64,000 nucleotides of DNA. It comes from Ilyobacter_A sp963668015 (GTDB lineage: Bacteria; Fusobacteriota; Fusobacteriia; Fusobacteriales; Fusobacteriaceae). The stretch is from contig CAXXCR010000038.1 of assembly GCA_963668015.2 (NCBI GenBank), positions 124,001 to 188,000 on the forward strand, written 5' to 3'. Positions 61,650-64,000 of this stretch are shown here, in pieces (the first letter of the stretch is position 1; each line of letters starts with the position of its first letter). A program made the position numbers and the translations under genes. The notes under the pieces were generated by a model that made no database searches, was not told the DNA's origin, and worked only from the letters and a program-made list of their open reading frames with translations.

Positions 61650-61842
61650 AAATATTGATTTTCTTGCGATTACATAAAACCTTTTTTGATCACGAATAAG
61701 CACGAATTCAAATAAAAAACCTTGGCCAGAGAAAAAAAGTAAGTTTCACAGAGAATTAGTAGAAACCTTTATTTTTTAAGTTTTAAATGATTAGTGAGAT
61801 TCGTGTAATTCGTGACAAAAAATCATTTTGACTAAGGCAATG
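61650..61842 (+). repeat. Dispersed intergenic repeat, copy E
   Basis: Has AATATTGATTTTCTTGCGAT, AAAACCTTTTTTGATCACGA, ATAAGCACGAATTCAAATA, CCTTGGCCAGAG, AGTTTCACAGAGAATTAG, AAACCTTTATTTTTTAAG, then ATTAGTGAGATTCGTGTAA continuing TTCGTGACAAAAAATC. The right-hand CTCTGTG arms are missing, so this copy is 3'-truncated. It lies about 100 bases upstream of tldD. Confidence 0.85.
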
Positions 61843-61939
61843 TTTTGTATGTTTTAAAAATTAACATTTTAATCAAAACTTGAAAAATTTATTTATTCCA
61901 TATATACTACTATAAACGGAGAAAATTAGGAGGGGATTT

Positions 61940-63330
61940 ATGCTAGCAAAATCTATCATAGAAGATGTGCTTAGTGCGGCACTAGAAACAGGAGGAGATT
62001 TTTCAGAAATATTTGTTGAAGATAAAATAAATACAGGTATTATGCTTGTTGGAGGAAGTATTGAAAACAGCATTACAGGCAGAGACTACGGCGTTGGGAT
62101 AAGGATATTTAAGGGTCTGTACAGTGTGTATGCATATACAAATGATTCATCAAGAGAAAACCTGATAAAGGTTGCCAAAGAAGCAGCTGCAGCAATAAAA
62201 GGGGATAGTGCAGATATAGCGATAAACCTTATTAGAAGAGAGCATGAGAACAGAAATAAAATAATAGAAATGCCTGACAAGATAAAGATGTATAAAAAAG
62301 CAGATGTTTTGAAGAGAGCTTATTCTGCTGCTAAAAGTTATGATCCCTGCATAAGCCAGGTTAAGAGCAGGCTATATGGACAATATACAGAATGTTCTTA
62401 TAGCAAATAGTGATGGTCTGCTAACTGAGGATCAAAGGGGTCAGGACGAGAATAAGCATATCCAGTATAGCTTCAAATGGGGTAGAAATGGAAACAGGAA
62501 GTTATAATCCAGGTGCCCTACATGGGGTTTGGTTTTTTTTGATAAAATAAATGTGGAAGAATACGCAAGAGAAGCTTCTAGAATAGCAAAAAACAATGCT
62601 TGGGGCAAATCCATGTCCAAGTGGACAAATGCCTGTGGTGATAGATAATGAGTTCGGCGGAGTGATATTCCATGAGGCTTGCGGACATGGGCTAGAGGCT
62701 ACCTCTGTGGCCAAAGGAACCTCAGTTTTTGCTGGTAAAATAGGTCAAAAGGTGGCATCTGACGTGGTTACAGCTGTGGATGACGGGACAATAGAAAATT
62801 ATTGGGGATCTTCTAATATAGATGACGAGGGTACCCCTACTAGGAAAAATATACTTATTGAAAATGGGGTACTTAAAGGGTATATGATAGACAAGCTGAA
62901 CGGTAGAAGAATGGGGATGGAGTCTACTGGGTCTTCTAGAAGACAGTCTTATAAGTTCGCCCCCACTTCCAGAATGACAAACACCTATATTGCAGAGGGG
63001 AAATCGAGCTTAGAAGAGATGATAGGTGGAATGGAAAGAGGAATATATGCTAAATATATGGGAGGTGGGTCAGTAAATCCTGCAACCGGAGACTTCAACT
63101 TTTCCGTCATGGAAGGGTACTTGGTTGAGAATGGTGAGGTAAAAGAACCCGTAAAAGGCGCTACTTTAATAGGAAATGGTCCAAATGTCTTAATGAAAAT
63201 TGAGATGGTTGGGAATAATCTAGCCCACGGACAAGGAATGTGCGGGTCAATAAGTGGCAGCATACCAGCTAATGTTGGGCAACCTGCTATTAAAATTAAG
63301 CAAATGACAATTGGTGGAACTAAAAAGTGA
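61940..63330 (+). pseudogene. tldD: Metalloprotease TldD, multiply frameshifted
   Basis: The pieces together span a normal TldD of about 460 residues, which with TldE degrades or matures small peptides and modified proteins. The first frame (61940-62410) is the N-terminal domain; the last (62596-63330) has the zinc motif GGVIFHEACGHGLEATSVAK, GTSVFAGKIGQKVASDVVTA and the C-terminal barrel. Between 62371 and 62596 the frame changes at least four times; each can be restored by removing one base (or two near 62527-62540), several in homopolymers (T8, A6, G4). Conserved amino-acid sequence persists in all frames, so the lesion is recent or artefactual. tldE is not in the window. Confidence 0.85.
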
Positions 63331-63359
63331 TTTTTGTTTTAAAACACATTTTTACTTGA

Positions 63360-63387
63360 AAAGCCTGGGTTTATCCCAGGCTTTTTT
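63360..63387 (+). terminator. tldD terminator
   Basis: AAAGCCTGGG, five-base loop, CCCAGGCTTTTTT. Confidence 0.88.
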
Positions 63388-63544
63388 ATTTGAATATATA
63401 TTTAATTTAAGTTTTTATTATATCGATACAAATAATTGAAAAACTCAATATGAAGCGGTTTGATTATTTAAAATATCATTTTATATTTTAAGACTTTAGT
63501 TCGGTTGAAATATCCTAAAGTTTGTGTTGTTTGAGCCAATGATT

Positions 63545-63916
63545 TCAACCTCTAATTATTTTAATCTTGTTGCCATCGGGATCGGTCAGGAAATAAGAAA
63601 GTGGGTTTTCTCCCTGCAATTCACTTACTTCATAACCGCATTCTTTGTGCTTCGTATGAGAGTTTTTTAAGTCTTCTACAGCCAGAGTGAGATAACTAAC
63701 CCCCGTTTCTGGAGGAACCCCTTTATCATCGTTGTAGTCATAATAAAGTTTTATTTCAAATTCTTCATTAGAGTCACTTAGATATACTATTTGAAACTTA
63801 TTTTCAGGAAAAGTTTTTCTTTCCACCTCTTTTAACCCTAAATTTTGACAATAAAATTTTAAAGTTTTTTCTAAATCGGATACTGTCATACAAACATGTT
63901 CTAATCGATAGCTCAT
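63545..63916 (-). CDS. VOC-superfamily (glyoxalase/bleomycin-resistance-like) protein
   Basis: The 123-residue protein is a single vicinal-oxygen-chelate fold. It starts YRLEHVCMTVSDLEKTLKFY with the first metal His, then LGLKEVERKTFPENKFQIVY, a Glu in EEFEIKLYYDYN, a middle strand GVSYLTLAVEDLKNSHTKHK, and ends NPLSYFLTDPDGNKIKIIRG, similar to lactoylglutathione lyase (GloA). In the GloA pattern the second His is replaced here by Tyr/Leu (SYLTLAV), so the enzymatic role is uncertain. AAAGGA favours the ATG at 63916 over 63925. It stands alone. Confidence 0.85.
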   Translation of the reverse strand: MSYRLEHVCMTVSDLEKTLKFYCQNLGLKEVERKTFPENKFQIVYLSDSNEEFEIKLYYDYNDDKGVPPETGVSYLTLAVEDLKNSHTKHKECGYEVSELQGENPLSYFLTDPDGNKIKIIRG

Positions 63917-64000
63917 ATATATCATTCCTTTTTATAAATAGATCTAGTTATTCCACTTATACGTGCTTATTTTTAATGAGATTTTTTCCTATAAAAACCA

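Overview
The window looks like chromosomal DNA from a low-GC, Gram-negative-type anaerobe, most likely a member of the Fusobacteriota (Ilyobacter, Propionigenium or Fusobacterium-like). The evidence is a strongly AT-biased sequence, a full set of lipid A and Kdo genes (lpxC, fabZ, lpxA, lpxI, lpxB, msbA, lpxK, kdsB), outer-membrane beta-barrel proteins, and a long SRP RNA of the kind best known from low-GC bacteria. The genus is inferred from gene content and style, not from a database match.

Layout. 1-2.3 kb: the end of a histidine operon (hisA tail, hisF, hisIE, a PHP-type histidinol phosphatase). 2.3-4.7 kb: a secreted nuclease, a DUF1499 protein, a macro-domain protein and pcm. 4.8-9.4 kb: a minus-strand envelope operon (LolA-like periplasmic protein, outer-membrane barrel, large RND/MMPL transporter). 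9.9-12.7 kb: a small coiled-coil membrane protein, a TetR regulator, a 750-base regulatory region rich in palindromes and hairpins, and a probable major outer-membrane protein. 12.7-17.9 kb: minus-strand genes (SDR, M48 peptidase, frameshifted peroxiredoxin, DUF2156, PAS protein, small membrane protein) and a tRNA-Thr. 18-24.6 kb: lepA (frameshifted), a lytic transglycosylase and the NAD de novo operon nadABC. 24.7-31.3 kb: a 2-hydroxyacid dehydrogenase, a TPR protein, the oxidative pentose phosphate operon gnd-zwf-pgl, and pssA. 31.4-36.2 kb: an S4 RNA-binding protein, an AsmA-like membrane protein, mgtE and the SRP RNA. 36.2-46.8 kb: a GNAT-CDF fusion, pcrA/uvrD, the lipid A cluster through msbA, then rph and rdgB. 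47-58.3 kb: hslU, smc, an ABC-class ATPase, lpxK, an unknown gene, a PTS EIIA, nadD, a cupin, and a biotin-type esterase plus bioC pair. 58.3-64 kb: kdsB (minus), hypotheticals, a DUF3892 protein, a phosphoglycerate mutase-like phosphatase, a tldD broken by several frameshifts, and a VOC protein.

How the genes work together. Three themes dominate: envelope building (lipid A, Kdo, phospholipid head groups, outer-membrane proteins and an envelope RND export operon), NAD supply (nadA, nadB, nadC and nadD, next to NADPH-generating gnd-zwf-pgl), and information or genome maintenance (lepA, SRP RNA, pcrA, smc, hslU, rph, rdgB).

The most unusual signals are: (1) a roughly 200-300-base dispersed intergenic repeat present five times in one orientation, built of tandem ATTCGTG-like and CTCTGTG-like units and their complements in interleaved order; (2) the tetR-to-porin interval, with a perfect 28-bp inverted repeat, a promoter-to-terminator unit that could encode a small RNA, twin GAAC-N4-GTTC operators and three stacked hairpins; (3) a GNAT-cation diffusion facilitator fusion; and (4) an excess of single-base frameshifts (lepA, nadD, peroxiredoxin, an unknown gene, and at least four in tldD), which may be sequence errors or real decay. 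No CRISPR array, rRNA operon, prophage or intact insertion sequence was seen.
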